From the NCBI RefSeq assembly GCF_018224925.1, contig NZ_JAGTUF010000008.1, positions 62,001 through 126,000 on the forward strand: DNA of 64,000 nt, in the 5' to 3' direction. Source of the DNA: Magnetospirillum sulfuroxidans (lineage in GTDB: Bacteria; Pseudomonadota; Alphaproteobacteria; Rhodospirillales; Magnetospirillaceae). The position numbers and the translations under genes are program-made. Numbering within the stretch: the first letter of the stretch is position 1; every line of letters begins with the position of its first letter. This document shows, piece after piece, positions 1-9,496 of the stretch. The notes beneath the pieces were generated by a model, which worked only from the letters and a program-made list of their open reading frames with translations, was not told where the DNA came from and searched no databases.

Positions 1-830
1 GCGCTATCCCAGCGACTTGACGGATGAGGAATGGGCGCTGGTGGAACCGCTGATCCCCCCGGCGAAACGTGGCGGCCGCCAGCGGACGGTGAACATCCGC
101 GAGGTGCTGAACGGCGTTTTCTATGTGCTGATGACCGGGTGCCAGTGGCGGGCGCTGCCGACAGACCTGCCGCCCAAGAGTACGGTGCATGAATATCTTG
201 GGCTGTGGGAGTGGGATGGCACCCTGGCCCGCCTCCATCACGCACTGTTCGTCGCGGTGCGGGAATTGGCTGGCAAGGAAGCCAGTCCGACGGCGGCAAT
301 CATCGACAGTCAGAGCGTTAAAAGCGCGGAAAAAGGGGGGCGCGGATCGACCCGTCGGGCTACGACGCGGGCAAGAAGGTCAAAGGCAAGAAACGGCACA
401 TCGTCGTCGACACGCTCGGCCTGATCCTGGCCGCCCACATCCAGCCCGCCGATGTCCAGGACCGCGACGGCGCGTTGCCGGTGCTCAAGGAGGTCCGCCG
501 CCTCTTTCCGTTCATCGTGCGGATATTCGCCGATGGCGGCTACCAGGGGGCCGCCACGGCAGCGGCGGTGCGCGAACTCGGCGCATGGCACCTGGAAATC
601 GTCAAACGCTCCGACACAGCCAAGGGCTTCGAGGTGCTGCCCAAACGCTGGATCGTCGAGCGCACCTTCGGGTGGCTCGGCCGCTGCCGACGCCTCGCCA
701 AGGACTTCGAGAACCTCGCCAGAATGGCGCTGGCGTTCCTGCGCCTCGCCATGATCCGCCTCATGCTGCGCAGAATCGCAAGGTACCGGAAATCATAGAA
801 AACTTTGCGGACGGACTCTGAGACATGACC
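1..830 (+). mobile_element. IS5-family insertion sequence, left end cut by the window
   Basis: The transposase reads from the first bases of the window, so the left terminal repeat and start codon lie outside it. The right boundary is approximate. After the transposase stop at 798 about 70 bases follow before the next IS3 element begins at 869, and I could not fix the terminal repeat or a target duplication. The two-frame transposase places it in the IS427-like part of the IS5 family. Confidence 0.75.
2..798 (+). CDS. IS5-family (IS427-like) transposase in two frames
   Basis: This is a DDE transposase. The N-terminal half runs in one frame to a stop at 424 and contains the typical LTDEEWALVEPLIPP opening. 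The C-terminal half runs in another frame, through KGKKRHIVVDTLGL and FADGGYQG, to ERTFGWLGRCRRLAKDFE at 798. The frames meet at a run of five A and six G (330-340), a classical slippery site in this IS group, so the shift may be programmed rather than damage. DDE residues would be D of IIDSQSV, D of ADGGY and E of VERTFGW. The true start lies upstream of the window; the TTG at 17 is internal. Confidence 0.8.
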
Positions 831-886
831 TCCGGATTCTTCTGGGCGTCATTCCGTTTCGGTAGGTCTGACCTGCCCTGGAAGTT

Positions 887-1813
887 TCATCCAGTCGTAA
901 GTAGAGCCTTGGGCGAAGTTACGCCGTGTGGCGCGGTCTGAGCAATGGGGCCGGGCTCGGAGCCCCGGAGGGGTGGAGAGACCGGCCCCATTGCTTTGAG
1001 TTTGGCGGCATGGGCCGCCGGTGTCTGGTAGCCCAGGGCCGAATGCGGCCTGGCGGTGTTGTAGTCGGCGACCCAGGCGGCGATGACGGCTCGGGCCTGG
1101 GCCATGCTGGTGAACACCGTCTCGTTGAGCAGCTCGTCGCGCATGCGGCCGTTGAAGCTCTCGACGAAGTCGTTCTGCATGGGCCTGCCGGGGGCGATGT
1201 AGTGCCATTGCATGCAATGGTCCTGCGCCCATTTCAGCACGGCGTTCGAAGTCAGCTCGGTGCCGTTGTCGGAGACGATCATGCCCGGCTTGCCGCGCTG
1301 GGCCACCAGCGCCGACAACTCGCGGACGACCCGTAGGTCGGAGATCGAGGTGTCGGGCACCGAGGCCAGGCATTCCCGCGTCACATCGTCGACGATGTTG
1401 AGCACGCGGAAGCGCCGCCCGTTGTCCAACTGGTCGTGGACGAAATCCAGCGACCAGCAGGCGTTGGGCTTGGCTTCCACCAGGATCGGCGCACGGGTGC
1501 CGATGGCCTTGCGCCGGGTGCGCCGCTTGCGCACCGCCAAGCCTTCCTCGCGGTAAAGCCGGTAGATGCGGGTAATCCCCGACGCCTCGCCGTCGCGCCG
1601 CAGCAGGATGAACAGCCGCCGATAGCCGAACCGGCGGCGCTCCTGGGCAAGCCCGCGCAGGCGGTCGCGCAAGGCGCTGTCGTCGGGCCGGACGGAGCGG
1701 TAGCGGATCGTCGTGCGATCCACGGCGATGACCGTGCAGGCCCGACGCTCGCTCATCTCGAAGGCACTCCGCAGATGGACGACAGCTTCTCGCTTGGCGG
1801 CGGGCCCTACCAT
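887..1813 (-). CDS. IS3-family transposase OrfB (integrase core), copy 1
   Basis: A DDE integrase of about 308 residues that is intact from its ATG, which lies immediately at the IS1111 insertion point. An N-terminal helical region ([19 protein letters not shown]) leads to the HTH_21-like part and the rve core. Catalytic residues are D in WSLDFVHD, D in VSDNGTE and E in FVESFNGR. The sequence has NDFVESF where the second copy in this window has NGFVESF. The C-terminus reads into the terminal repeat. OrfA is separated from it by inserted elements, so the normal OrfAB fusion cannot form. Confidence 0.85.
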   Translation of the reverse strand: MVGPAAKREAVVHLRSAFEMSERRACTVIAVDRTTIRYRSVRPDDSALRDRLRGLAQERRRFGYRRLFILLRRDGEASGITRIYRLYREEGLAVRKRRTRRKAIGTRAPILVEAKPNACWSLDFVHDQLDNGRRFRVLNIVDDVTRECLASVPDTSISDLRVVRELSALVAQRGKPGMIVSDNGTELTSNAVLKWAQDHCMQWHYIAPGRPMQNDFVESFNGRMRDELLNETVFTSMAQARAVIAAWVADYNTARPHSALGYQTPAAHAAKLKAMGPVSPPLRGSEPGPIAQTAPHGVTSPKALLTTG

Positions 1814-3171
1814 TAATGGGATGGTCCGCCCCGTCCAACCAACCGCACACTGGACGTCGGCAATCCAATCAGGGGAGACCGCCCTCATGATCCGCAACAA
1901 ACCCAAGGGAGCCGTGACCTACGGCATCGACATCGGCAAGAACCTGTGTTCCACGTTGTCGGCATAGATGCCGACGGCAAGCCGATCCAGAAGGTAAAAT
2001 TCCGCCGCGACACCGTGCTGCAATTCTTTGAGCGCGCCGAAGGTGCGACCGTTGGCATGGAAGCATGCCCTGGATCGCAGTGGCTGGCACGCAAACTCCA
2101 GGAACGTGGGCACACCGTCCGCATCATCCCGGCCCAATTCGTGAAGCCTTACGTCAAATCCAACAAGAACGACATCATCGACGCCGCCGCCATCGCTGAG
2201 GCAGTGACGCGACCGACGATGCGCTTCGTCGAGATCAAGACGCCCCAGCAGGTCGATCTTCAGGCTTTGCATCGCATCCGCGACCAAATGGTGCGCAACC
2301 GGACCCGGCTGATCTGCCAGATGCGCGCGTTCTGTCTGGAATATGGCGTGGCGATGCGACAGGGAGCCGGTGTCTTCAAACTGGATCTTCAACGGGTTCT
2401 GGCTGATGAAGGCAACGACCTTACGCCCACCATGCGCCGACTTCTGGGGGATCTGGCTGACGACCTCGCCCACCTGGAGCGACGCATCGCGGTGGTCAGT
2501 CGGGAGATCGACGCCCTGGCCGCGTGCAGCGATGTGGCTCGGCGCCTGACGACCATTCCGGGGATCGGTGCCTTGGGCGCTACGGCATTGCTCGCCGCTG
2601 TCGGCGCCGGTCAGCAGTTCACCAAAGCCAGGGACTTGGCAGCGTGGCTGGGACTGGTGCCGCGCCAGCATTCCACCGGCGGCAAGCAGACGTTGCTCGG
2701 CATCAGCAAGCGCGGCAATCCCTACATCCGGCGTCTACTCATCCATGGCGCCCGATCCTGCGTGCTGCATTTGGATAGGTCCCGTGATCGGCTGGGGCGT
2801 TGGATCGACCAGCTGCAACAGCGCATGCACCCCAACAAGGTGACGGTGGCGCTGGCCGCCAAGATCGCCCGCATCGCCTGGGTGGTGCTGACCAAACCCG
2901 GAGCCCTCTACGAACGCCGCGATCCGGCCATGGCGTAGGGCTCCAACAGACTGCGAGGTCGAGGACGTGATGACGAGGCAGTTGATCGCCGTGCCGTAAA
3001 CCCTGTCAAAAAAACGGGCACTGTGCCCGCACCATTATTTGGGAACGCACGAGCCGATCTCATCATGGCCTGGCTGCAACAGCAGCCCACTCGCGAGAGG
3101 CCGGATACATTTACGCAGACTGTTCCCGTCCATTCGCCCAAGACCCTTGCAGGGACGGGGCGGACCATACA
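1814..3171 (+). mobile_element. IS110-family (IS1111 group) element inserted in IS3 copy 1
   Basis: Subterminal inverted repeats ATGGTCCGCCCCGTCC occur at 1821-1836 and, inverted, at 3153-3168. They are preceded by 7 extra bases on the left and followed by 3 on the right, the arrangement known for the IS1111 group. Removing 1814-3171 restores the IS3 orfA/orfB junction exactly, without a target duplication, as expected for this group. This gives base-level boundaries. Confidence 0.88.
1887..2938 (+). pseudogene. IS110/IS1111 transposase with an early 2-bp frameshift
   Basis: This is a DEDD-type transposase with an N-terminal DEDD_Tnp_IS110 domain and a C-terminal transposase_20 domain (RLTTIPGIGALGATALLAAVG, GLVPRQHSTGGKQ, GISKRGNPYIRRLLIHGA). 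The first frame gives MIRNKPKGAVTYGIDIGKNL and stops at 1967. The rest continues in another frame from FHVVGIDADGKP. The break is an extra TG within CTGTGTTCC (about 1945-1949); without those two bases the protein reads through. The break is just after the first catalytic Asp (GIDIGKN), so the element is probably not autonomous. Translation from an internal start would lack that residue. Confidence 0.85.
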
Positions 3172-3320
3172 TTTTTTCCCAGAAGATCGCGGAGCGCGGC
3201 CTCGTTCAGCATGGATTCCGCCAGCAGCTTCTTCAGCCGGGCATTCTCATCCTCCAGCGCCTTCAGCCGCCGGGCCTCCGACACGTCAAGGCCGCCGTAC
3301 TTGGCCTTCCATTTGTAATA

Positions 3321-4481
3321 CCGGCCGCCGTTTGATGTGACTCGAAAGGGGATTCCCACAGGCGCGAAGTCGTGATTCGATGGCTCCACCAGCGAAGGGA
3401 GGAGCCATGCATCCCGGCCTCAAGATATCGGATTGCCTGTCGGCGTCGGAGCTTCGGACTTGGGCGCGTCATTGCGGCAATGGGCGGGCGGCGGCGCGGG
3501 CCTATGCCATCGCCAACGCCCTTGACGGATTGAGCCGGGCGGAAGCGGCGCGGCTGGCGGGGATGGAGCGCCAGGCGTTGCGGGATGCGGTAGTCCGCTA
3601 CAACGCCGAAGGCTTGGAAGGACTGCTCGACCGTCCGAAGGGACACCGCCAGGAGTGGCTGACGGAGGCCGAGCAGGCGACGCTGAAGGCCGCCATCTTC
3701 AAGGGGCCGAAGCCCGAGGTCGATGGCGTCTGCACCTGGACGTGCGAGGCGTTGGCGATCTGGATTTCGGAGAAATTCGGCAAGACCATCTATCCCGACA
3801 GCGTCGGCCGCATCCTGCGCCGCAACGGCCTGTCGCGGCAGAAGACCCGGCCCGTCCATCCCAAGACCGACGCCAAGGCGCAGGAGCGCTTTCAAAAAAG
3901 ACTTGCCTGAAGCCCTGACCGCCGCCGCCCAGGCGCATCCTGGCAAACGCATCCGGCTGTTCTTTCAGGACGAAGCCCGCGTCGGCCAGAAGGGGAGAAC
4001 CTGCCATCGCTGGTGGGTGAAAGGGCAGCGTCCGCCGGGCCTGTGCGACCAACGGTTCGACTGGACCTATATCTTCGCCGCCGTCGAACCCGCTACCGGG
4101 GCCGAATTCGCCCTCGTCCTGCCCACCGTGTCCACAGTAACCATGAGCCTGTTTCTAGCCGAATTCTCCAAGACCCTGGCCCCGGAGGATCATGCCGTCC
4201 TGGTCCTCGACGGTGCCGGATGGCACGGAAGCGCCGCTTTGGCAGTGCCCGCCAACATCACACTGGTCCCCCTGCCGCCCTATTTGCCGCAATGCAACCC
4301 GGTCGAACGCGTCTGGCTATACCTGCGCGAACGCTTCCTCTCGCTTCAGGTCTGGCCCGATCAGGACGCCATCATCCAGGCATGCTGCGATGCCTGGAAC
4401 GCCCTCGCCGCTGACGCCGCCCGCATCACAAGCCTCTGCCTCTATCCGTGGATCAAAGAAGTCATTTCATCGGGCGAACGG
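3321..4481 (+). mobile_element. IS630-family element inserted in IS3 orfA
   Basis: The element is flanked on both sides by TA, the target of this family. Its ends are imperfect inverted repeats: CCGGCCGCCGTTTGATGTGA on the left, and CCGTTCGCCCGATGAAATGA on the right when reverse complemented. The interrupted OrfA reading resumes across the insertion, apart from a couple of ambiguous extra TA bases at the right junction. Confidence 0.8.
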
Positions 4482-4568
4482 TATAAAACGTCGCGCTCGA
4501 TATGCCGTGCCTGCGGCACACATCCGCCGTCGCTGCCCCGGCCTCCTGCTCCTTCAGGATGCCGATGA
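3407..4568 (+). CDS. IS630-family transposase in two frames
   Basis: The start at 3407 follows a GGGAGGAG ribosome-binding site. The N-terminal HTH half (EAARLAGMERQALRDAVVRY...) runs to a stop at 3910. The catalytic half continues in the other frame from FKKDLPEAL, with D in FFQDEARVGQ, D in LVLDGAGWHGS and E in CNPVERVWLYLRERF. The switch lies at a C followed by six A (3892-3899) and needs a net +1 (or -2) shift. Programmed shifting is known in the family, but a mutation is equally possible. The C-terminus reads through the right inverted repeat into IS3 sequence and stops at 4568 instead of near KEVIS. Confidence 0.75.
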
Positions 4569-4771
4569 TCTGCTCTTCTGAAAACCTGCTGCGCTTCATG
4601 TCGTCCGTCCTCTGATGGGCCGGACTCTACTTCAAACTGGAGGAAATTTCTCAAGGCAGGTCATTGGTGACTTTCTCACGTCATTCCAAGGGGCTGAGTG
4701 GCGAGTATTGTGAGTAATAGTGTATTGTGCGCCAGATAGTTTCCCAAAAAGGTTTTGCAAGAGCCAATAGG

Positions 4772-7700
4772 TTAGCTCAGATCGAGCCCCACCACAGTGA
4801 TCCGCTCCCCCCGGCCACGGGCTTCGAGCAAGCGCTTGGCCTCCTGTTGCAGGCGGAGGCACAAGGCGGGGAAATCAAGATGCGGTTCGCCCGGTGGGAT
4901 CCATAAACGGGTGGCATTGACAGTGGCAAGGAAGTAGATGCCGTACCTTGAACGGTTCGACCTCATGTACTGGCCGATCAACTGTGTTTCCAGGGCTTCA
5001 AGCAATGTCGAGTAGGACCAATGCTCTTTATGTGCCCATTTGACCTCGAGAGTTACGGGATCAAGGCCAGGATAGCGAAGACGGAGGTCTGGTCTATCGG
5101 CGAAGAGAACCTCTGATTCGCGCTCAACCGTGTAGAATTTACGACTGGTTAGTTCGAGTTGACGGGCTAGCCATACCTGCAAAACTCGTTCGTGGTCGTA
5201 ACTGCCGAATGTACCCCGTAATGAGAAATCACCGTTTTCAGCGTCCTCGACGATGTCTTCCAGCCGCCAACAGACGATGTCGAACAATTCATCGGCGGTC
5301 GTCGGGGGTTTGGTGAAGCGCTGGGCGAAGTCCGCGACGTCCCTGACCGTCCAGTTACGCTCGGCTTCCCTCTTGGCGCGCTCGTTGGCAAGGTGGAGGA
5401 GACGGTCACGTTGGCACACGAAGACGGGATTCGCCGCGAGGTCGCGGAGTTCTTCGCTGGTCGCCTTGTCGATCAACAGGTTGAAAAGGCTGTCCCGCAA
5501 TTGTTGCGCCCGGTCGCGCGCGGTCGGCGAATAGGCCTTTCCGTCGGAGCGGTTGATGTCGTCGCCATATCGCACATGCCGGTTAAGCCGGGTGACAAAG
5601 GGGCGAAGGACGGAAGGTGCGTGGATGGACGGTCGGTGGGTGTCCGGCGGTCCTTCCATACGGTCCAGGAACGCCGCTGCAAGGGCCACCACCAGATCGT
5701 CCGCCTGCCCAGGATGCGCCGCTAGCGTCGCTTCCAGGAAGGCGAGGGCGGGTTTGGCGTCGGTCAGGAACCACATCACCAGCCAGGTCAGGAATTGCGG
5801 TTGCCCAAAGGAATGCGTGGGGCCGTAATGGGCGGCCAAAGCGGCGAGGGCGGCGGTATCCCCATCCCGGTACAGGGTGGCCACGGCATCGGCTAGAACT
5901 TTGGGATGCGCTGGTTCCGCGTTGGATAGCGCAGCCAGCAGTCCGGGGCCGCACAGAGCACGGGCCGCGCCGTCGTCCTCCCACAGCAGAGCGGAAATCA
6001 ACTCGCTGACATGCTGGACTTCGGCGGGAACTTGGAATTCGGCGCCAATCTGCCGGGCAAAGATTGTCCGCGCCGTCTGTGGGTGATGGGCAATCAAGGT
6101 GGGAAGCCATGATGGGAGGCCATTCAGCTCGTGCAAGGCGAGCCGGGCGGCAATCTCGGCGTGCTCGGGCGACAACGCGGCGAGGTCCAGGCCATCATCA
6201 ACGTCCAGCTTCAGCCCCAACAGGCTGACCTCGGCGGGCTTGTATCCAGTGTTCAGTTCTGGCGGCGGCGGTTGCCACCGTCGCCAATGGTTCTTGAAGC
6301 CCCGCCGGGCGATGGCCCTGATCATTCGCCCGAAAGTCTTCGCCATTGGTTCGAGAGTTTGATCTTCCCATTGATGGATGGTGCGGCTCTCGTCCTCGGA
6401 AAAGTGTAGGAGATTGTAGAGCGTCGCCCAATCTTCCCCGCGCATCAGACGGCGGAAACTCGTCACGCAATGCCAAGCGATGGTGGCGCGAATTCGGGCG
6501 GTCTGAAGCCGGTGACGTAGGACGTAGAAACTTGGCCGATCCTCGCGCCACCGCTGACGCCATCGTTCGGCCTGCTGCTTCAACCGCACGAGCGGGTTGT
6601 CCATGCATGACCAATAGGTGCGCCATAAAATCGGCCGGGCGATTGCGACAGACATGATCCTTGCTCGCACAGCAAGTCGACGACCGTGTTGTTGCCAAAG
6701 CTCGATGGCAAGTCTCAGAGCCAACCGGCGGTCGGCTGGCTCCAAAGTGGTGGTTGCCCGTTGCAGGAGCCAGGGGATGTCGCGGTTGGCCAAGTGCCAA
6801 AGGCCACAGTGGTATCCCGAAATGGCGAAGGTCCGGATGCGGTCGTCCGGCCCTTTTTCGCGCAATGCTGCGATCTGGCGGTCGGTAAGGGCTTGTATGA
6901 CCGTGGGGTGCGGCTCGAGCGCCGCCTGAAGGTCCTTGCCCTCTCCTCGAATGTCGCCCTGGAAATTTTTCAGGCGATCGACCAGTTCCGCTACATATTC
7001 GGGTGGACGCTCGACCAAGTCATGGGTTCCAAGCAGCCGATAGATTGCGGCTAGAAGCGGCCGGGCCGTCCAGCCGAAGGCGCGGGAAATGCGGTTGAGG
7101 CTTTGCCCTCGGCCTTCGTCCACCCACGGGGCGGAGAACGTCAAGGAAAACAACATGTCGGTTAGCGCCGGCAGGCGGTCCTCGGCCACGGAGGTTACGA
7201 CATCCTCGCAGGCGTGCGCCATGCGCCGTCCGCCGCTCCCTTCGACGTCTGTTCGCGCCAGCAAATTGCCTACATCATCCTCGCTCATGGTATTCGGATA
7301 CAGGAATTTGACGATCGTCGATGCCAGCGTGCTGGGGATGGTCGGCCCGTTCGTCAATTGGATCGCCAGGGCGGCGAGCCGGCGGCGGTCATCCATGGCG
7401 TGCAGGGCGGCAATGGCGTCATGGCGCAGATGCCATGGTTGATGACTGTCGGCGGCGATCATCAGGCACATGCGACCGCAGTCCCTCAGCCGCCCCTGCT
7501 GAACCAGGATCAGCAGCATCAGTTTGACGTCGGGGGCGACATCCGCACCACGCAGCAGCCGGTTAATCGTGGGCGCCAGCGTAGGATCTGCCAGACGGCC
7601 GAGTTGTTCTCGGTCTTCGGTATTTCGGAGGCGGTTGGTTTCGGCGATGCGCTGGAGTAACTGGATGCGCACTGGCGGGGGCAACAGGCTGGGGTCACCA

Positions 7701-9010
7701 AACCGTATGAGGATGTCGGGATCGACTTCCAGCAGTCGGGTTCTCACCTCCTTAATCCATCCTGCCAGCCAGCCGGCCACCGGTGCCAGGGACGTTGGCA
7801 CCACAGTGCTGCTGCTGGAGGTAGGGAAGAGTAGGCGCAAGATCTCGGCACGCGGGCAATTATAATCATCCACTAAACGTAGGAGCCATCGTGCTGACAG
7901 GTAATCAACGGAGCCACGATGGTGGAAGCGGATGCGGCCATAGGTGGCCTCGTCGAACATCGCCCGGCTGAGTAACGCCTGCCTGTCCTTGTCTGTCCAG
8001 TCGGGCAGCGCTGCCTGGGAGTCGAGGGCGTCTGGTGGCGAACGTGTCTCCTCGTCAGGAATTGCAAAGGTGAACCGCCGCGTAAATGTGACACACGCTG
8101 CCAGTGCTTCGGCGCCCTCGCGTGCTCTGGACAGTTCAAGCGGAACAAGCTTGATCCATTGGCGATTGATGTCTGTGAGCTTGCGGTTAACGTCGAATTC
8201 CAGCAATTCACTTAGCGAGCCCAGTCGCTTGTGCTCTTCCCAATACCCAATCAAATTCTCGACATCGCGGGGACGGCGCGCGAACTCCCAGGCATGGGCT
8301 TGATTCACTGCGTTGAGGAAGGCGGACGGGTTGTCCATGCGCCGGGAGGCAAAACGGTGGACGCGCTCATTGTCCAGTGGTGCAATTTGGACGATACGCA
8401 ATGGAGCTCTTTTTTCGTCGTCTGAATTGGAGAAAGGGGAGGGACCCAGCAGGTGCAGGACCATTTGTAGATCGGATAAGGGCTGCCATTCGCTGACACG
8501 ACAGGAAAGGACGATGGAAGAGTGGAGGAGTTTCGATTTCCTAATGTTCGCTGATTTGTTTATCGATGAAATATGGTGCTGATAATCTCCAATATGGTGG
8601 GTGAATTTCCTAAGTGCTCTTTCGAAGGCGTGATGGTCGATCAACTGCGCTTCGTCCTTGGCATCTAGCAGAAATATTCCGTGACCAAGCCTTGGCTGCC
8701 AATCCGCATACCTATTTCGATCTTTGGGGGCTAAGGCGCCTTCAAGGCCCCCCTCACCCAAAGCGTCGATCCGTACGAAGAAGGCATGCTTGCCTGCCCG
8801 CACCAGCCGCTCGGCCTGCGCCTCCATTTCCCACGTCTTGCCACTGCCAGCCTCGCCCAGCAGCACCACGCGTCCATGGGCGATCAGATCGTCCCACGTA
8901 AGGTTGCCATTGGCGTGAGTGACATAGCTGTCGAGGGCTACCTCCTCAGAGCCTGCGTCCAGTTGACAATCCAAAAACCTGCGGTCGAGATCAATGTGGG
9001 ATTTACGCAT
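4772..9010 (-). CDS. NACHT-type NTPase with a putative C-terminal PD-(D/E)xK nuclease
   Basis: A protein of about 1412 residues. Walker A is GEAGSGKT (52-59). Walker B is IFLLDAKDEA (112-121), the D-x-x-D-E form typical of NACHT/STAND ATPases. A sensor-like LSCRVSEW lies near 168-175. The middle is a long, Leu/Ala-rich, HEAT-like helical region without other motifs. The C-terminal 110 residues hold D1308 in DRPDLR and E1322-V-K1324 in LEVKWA, followed by a helix and a YGIYFLATV strand, which fits a restriction-endonuclease fold. By analogy with bacterial NACHT and Avs proteins I infer an antiphage sensor-effector, with the repeat region sensing and the nuclease acting. The start is ATG 9010; a TTG at 9046 would add 12 residues. 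It has no close partner gene except the XRE regulator upstream. Confidence 0.72.
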   Translation of the reverse strand: MRKSHIDLDRRFLDCQLDAGSEEVALDSYVTHANGNLTWDDLIAHGRVVLLGEAGSGKTWEMEAQAERLVRAGKHAFFVRIDALGEGGLEGALAPKDRNRYADWQPRLGHGIFLLDAKDEAQLIDHHAFERALRKFTHHIGDYQHHISSINKSANIRKSKLLHSSIVLSCRVSEWQPLSDLQMVLHLLGPSPFSNSDDEKRAPLRIVQIAPLDNERVHRFASRRMDNPSAFLNAVNQAHAWEFARRPRDVENLIGYWEEHKRLGSLSELLEFDVNRKLTDINRQWIKLVPLELSRAREGAEALAACVTFTRRFTFAIPDEETRSPPDALDSQAALPDWTDKDRQALLSRAMFDEATYGRIRFHHRGSVDYLSARWLLRLVDDYNCPRAEILRLLFPTSSSSTVVPTSLAPVAGWLAGWIKEVRTRLLEVDPDILIRFGDPSLLPPPVRIQLLQRIAETNRLRNTEDREQLGRLADPTLAPTINRLLRGADVAPDVKLMLLILVQQGRLRDCGRMCLMIAADSHQPWHLRHDAIAALHAMDDRRRLAALAIQLTNGPTIPSTLASTIVKFLYPNTMSEDDVGNLLARTDVEGSGGRRMAHACEDVVTSVAEDRLPALTDMLFSLTFSAPWVDEGRGQSLNRISRAFGWTARPLLAAIYRLLGTHDLVERPPEYVAELVDRLKNFQGDIRGEGKDLQAALEPHPTVIQALTDRQIAALREKGPDDRIRTFAISGYHCGLWHLANRDIPWLLQRATTTLEPADRRLALRLAIELWQQHGRRLAVRARIMSVAIARPILWRTYWSCMDNPLVRLKQQAERWRQRWREDRPSFYVLRHRLQTARIRATIAWHCVTSFRRLMRGEDWATLYNLLHFSEDESRTIHQWEDQTLEPMAKTFGRMIRAIARRGFKNHWRRWQPPPPELNTGYKPAEVSLLGLKLDVDDGLDLAALSPEHAEIAARLALHELNGLPSWLPTLIAHHPQTARTIFARQIGAEFQVPAEVQHVSELISALLWEDDGAARALCGPGLLAALSNAEPAHPKVLADAVATLYRDGDTAALAALAAHYGPTHSFGQPQFLTWLVMWFLTDAKPALAFLEATLAAHPGQADDLVVALAAAFLDRMEGPPDTHRPSIHAPSVLRPFVTRLNRHVRYGDDINRSDGKAYSPTARDRAQQLRDSLFNLLIDKATSEELRDLAANPVFVCQRDRLLHLANERAKREAERNWTVRDVADFAQRFTKPPTTADELFDIVCWRLEDIVEDAENGDFSLRGTFGSYDHERVLQVWLARQLELTSRKFYTVERESEVLFADRPDLRLRYPGLDPVTLEVKWAHKEHWSYSTLLEALETQLIGQYMRSNRSRYGIYFLATVNATRLWIPPGEPHLDFPALCLRLQQEAKRLLEARGRGERITVVGLDLS

Positions 9011-9261
9011 GAAGGGTAGTATGGCAGTTGGTCGTGGATGAGCCAATTAGGCAATCAGTGAAACGCTGTATAGTTGTCATTACACATAACTCGCAGGTCA
9101 CGCCTTGCTGTTATGGCGGGAGCCCGTTCAGTAACTCACCTCAGGTCTACAGCCTGAAGCCCTCAATGACATCACAGTGTTTGTCTCTCTGCCGCCTCAG
9201 GGCGAGTCAGGAAGTATTTTGACCGATCTCACTGGGAAGATCTGTGCCGCTAATTTCGTGA

Positions 9262-9474
9262 TCAGCTCTCGATCTCCAACAGCCTTGATGCGGATACTTC
9301 CAACGCATCCGCTATCTGCTGAAGAACGATCACTGTCGGATTCCTTTTTCCGCGCTCCACACCGCTGACATAAGTCCGATGGAGCCCTGAACGGAAAGCA
9401 AGCTCTTCCTGCGACCAGGCCTTTTCAAGCCTAATCCTCTTCACATTCCGACCAAGGTTCGAGCAGATATCCAC
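9262..9474 (-). CDS. small XRE-family regulator, restriction-controller (C protein) like
   Basis: A 70-residue protein that is almost entirely one HTH_3 domain (IRLEKAWSQEELAFRSGLHRTYVSGVERGKRNPTVIVLQQIADAL). Size and sequence style (SQEELA...GLHRTYVS.VERG.RNP) resemble C proteins of restriction-modification systems. Two GACT-N3-(A/G)GTC boxes (9497-9522) lie directly upstream, so it probably regulates itself and the divergent gene at 9538. It is transcribed towards the NACHT gene, 251 bases away. No restriction enzyme or methylase gene is in the window. Confidence 0.8.
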   Translation of the reverse strand: MDICSNLGRNVKRIRLEKAWSQEELAFRSGLHRTYVSGVERGKRNPTVIVLQQIADALEVSASRLLEIES

Positions 9475-9496
9475 CTTGCAAGCAAGGCGGTATGAC

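Larger units (their letters stand above)
3172..4599 (-). pseudogene. IS3-family OrfA split by the IS630 insertion
   Basis: The first part, from an ATG at 4597-4599 (MKRSRFSEEQIIGILKEQEA...HGISSATFY), ends at about 4484. The remainder (YKWKAKYGGLDVSEARRLK...KKLLAESMLNEAALRDLLGK) lies at 3172-3320. Together they form a normal helix-turn-helix plus coiled-coil OrfA. The IS630 element sits between the Tyr codon and YKWK. The 3' end is cut again by the IS1111 element at the oligo-A frameshift site. Confidence 0.85.
869..4663 (-). mobile_element. IS3-family element (copy 1) carrying two inserted ISs
   Basis: The left end begins TGACCTGCCCTGGAAGTTTC at 869. The right end (ACTGGAGGAAAT...AAGGCAGGTCA, to 4663) is its imperfect inverted repeat. 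Removing the IS1111 element (1814-3171) and the IS630 element (3321-4481) leaves about 1.27 kb, the normal size for this family. What remains is an orfA start at 4599, an orfA remainder at 3172-3320 and orfB at 887-1813, all minus strand. At the rejoined orfA/orfB border a run of A residues followed by TGGTAG would give orfA ending KKW-stop, with the orfB ATG overlapping in the -1 frame, as expected for IS3. No target duplication is visible at its outer ends. Confidence 0.85.

Noticed and set aside
61-830. Target duplication for the IS5 element
   Set aside because: The left end lies outside the window and the right end could not be fixed.
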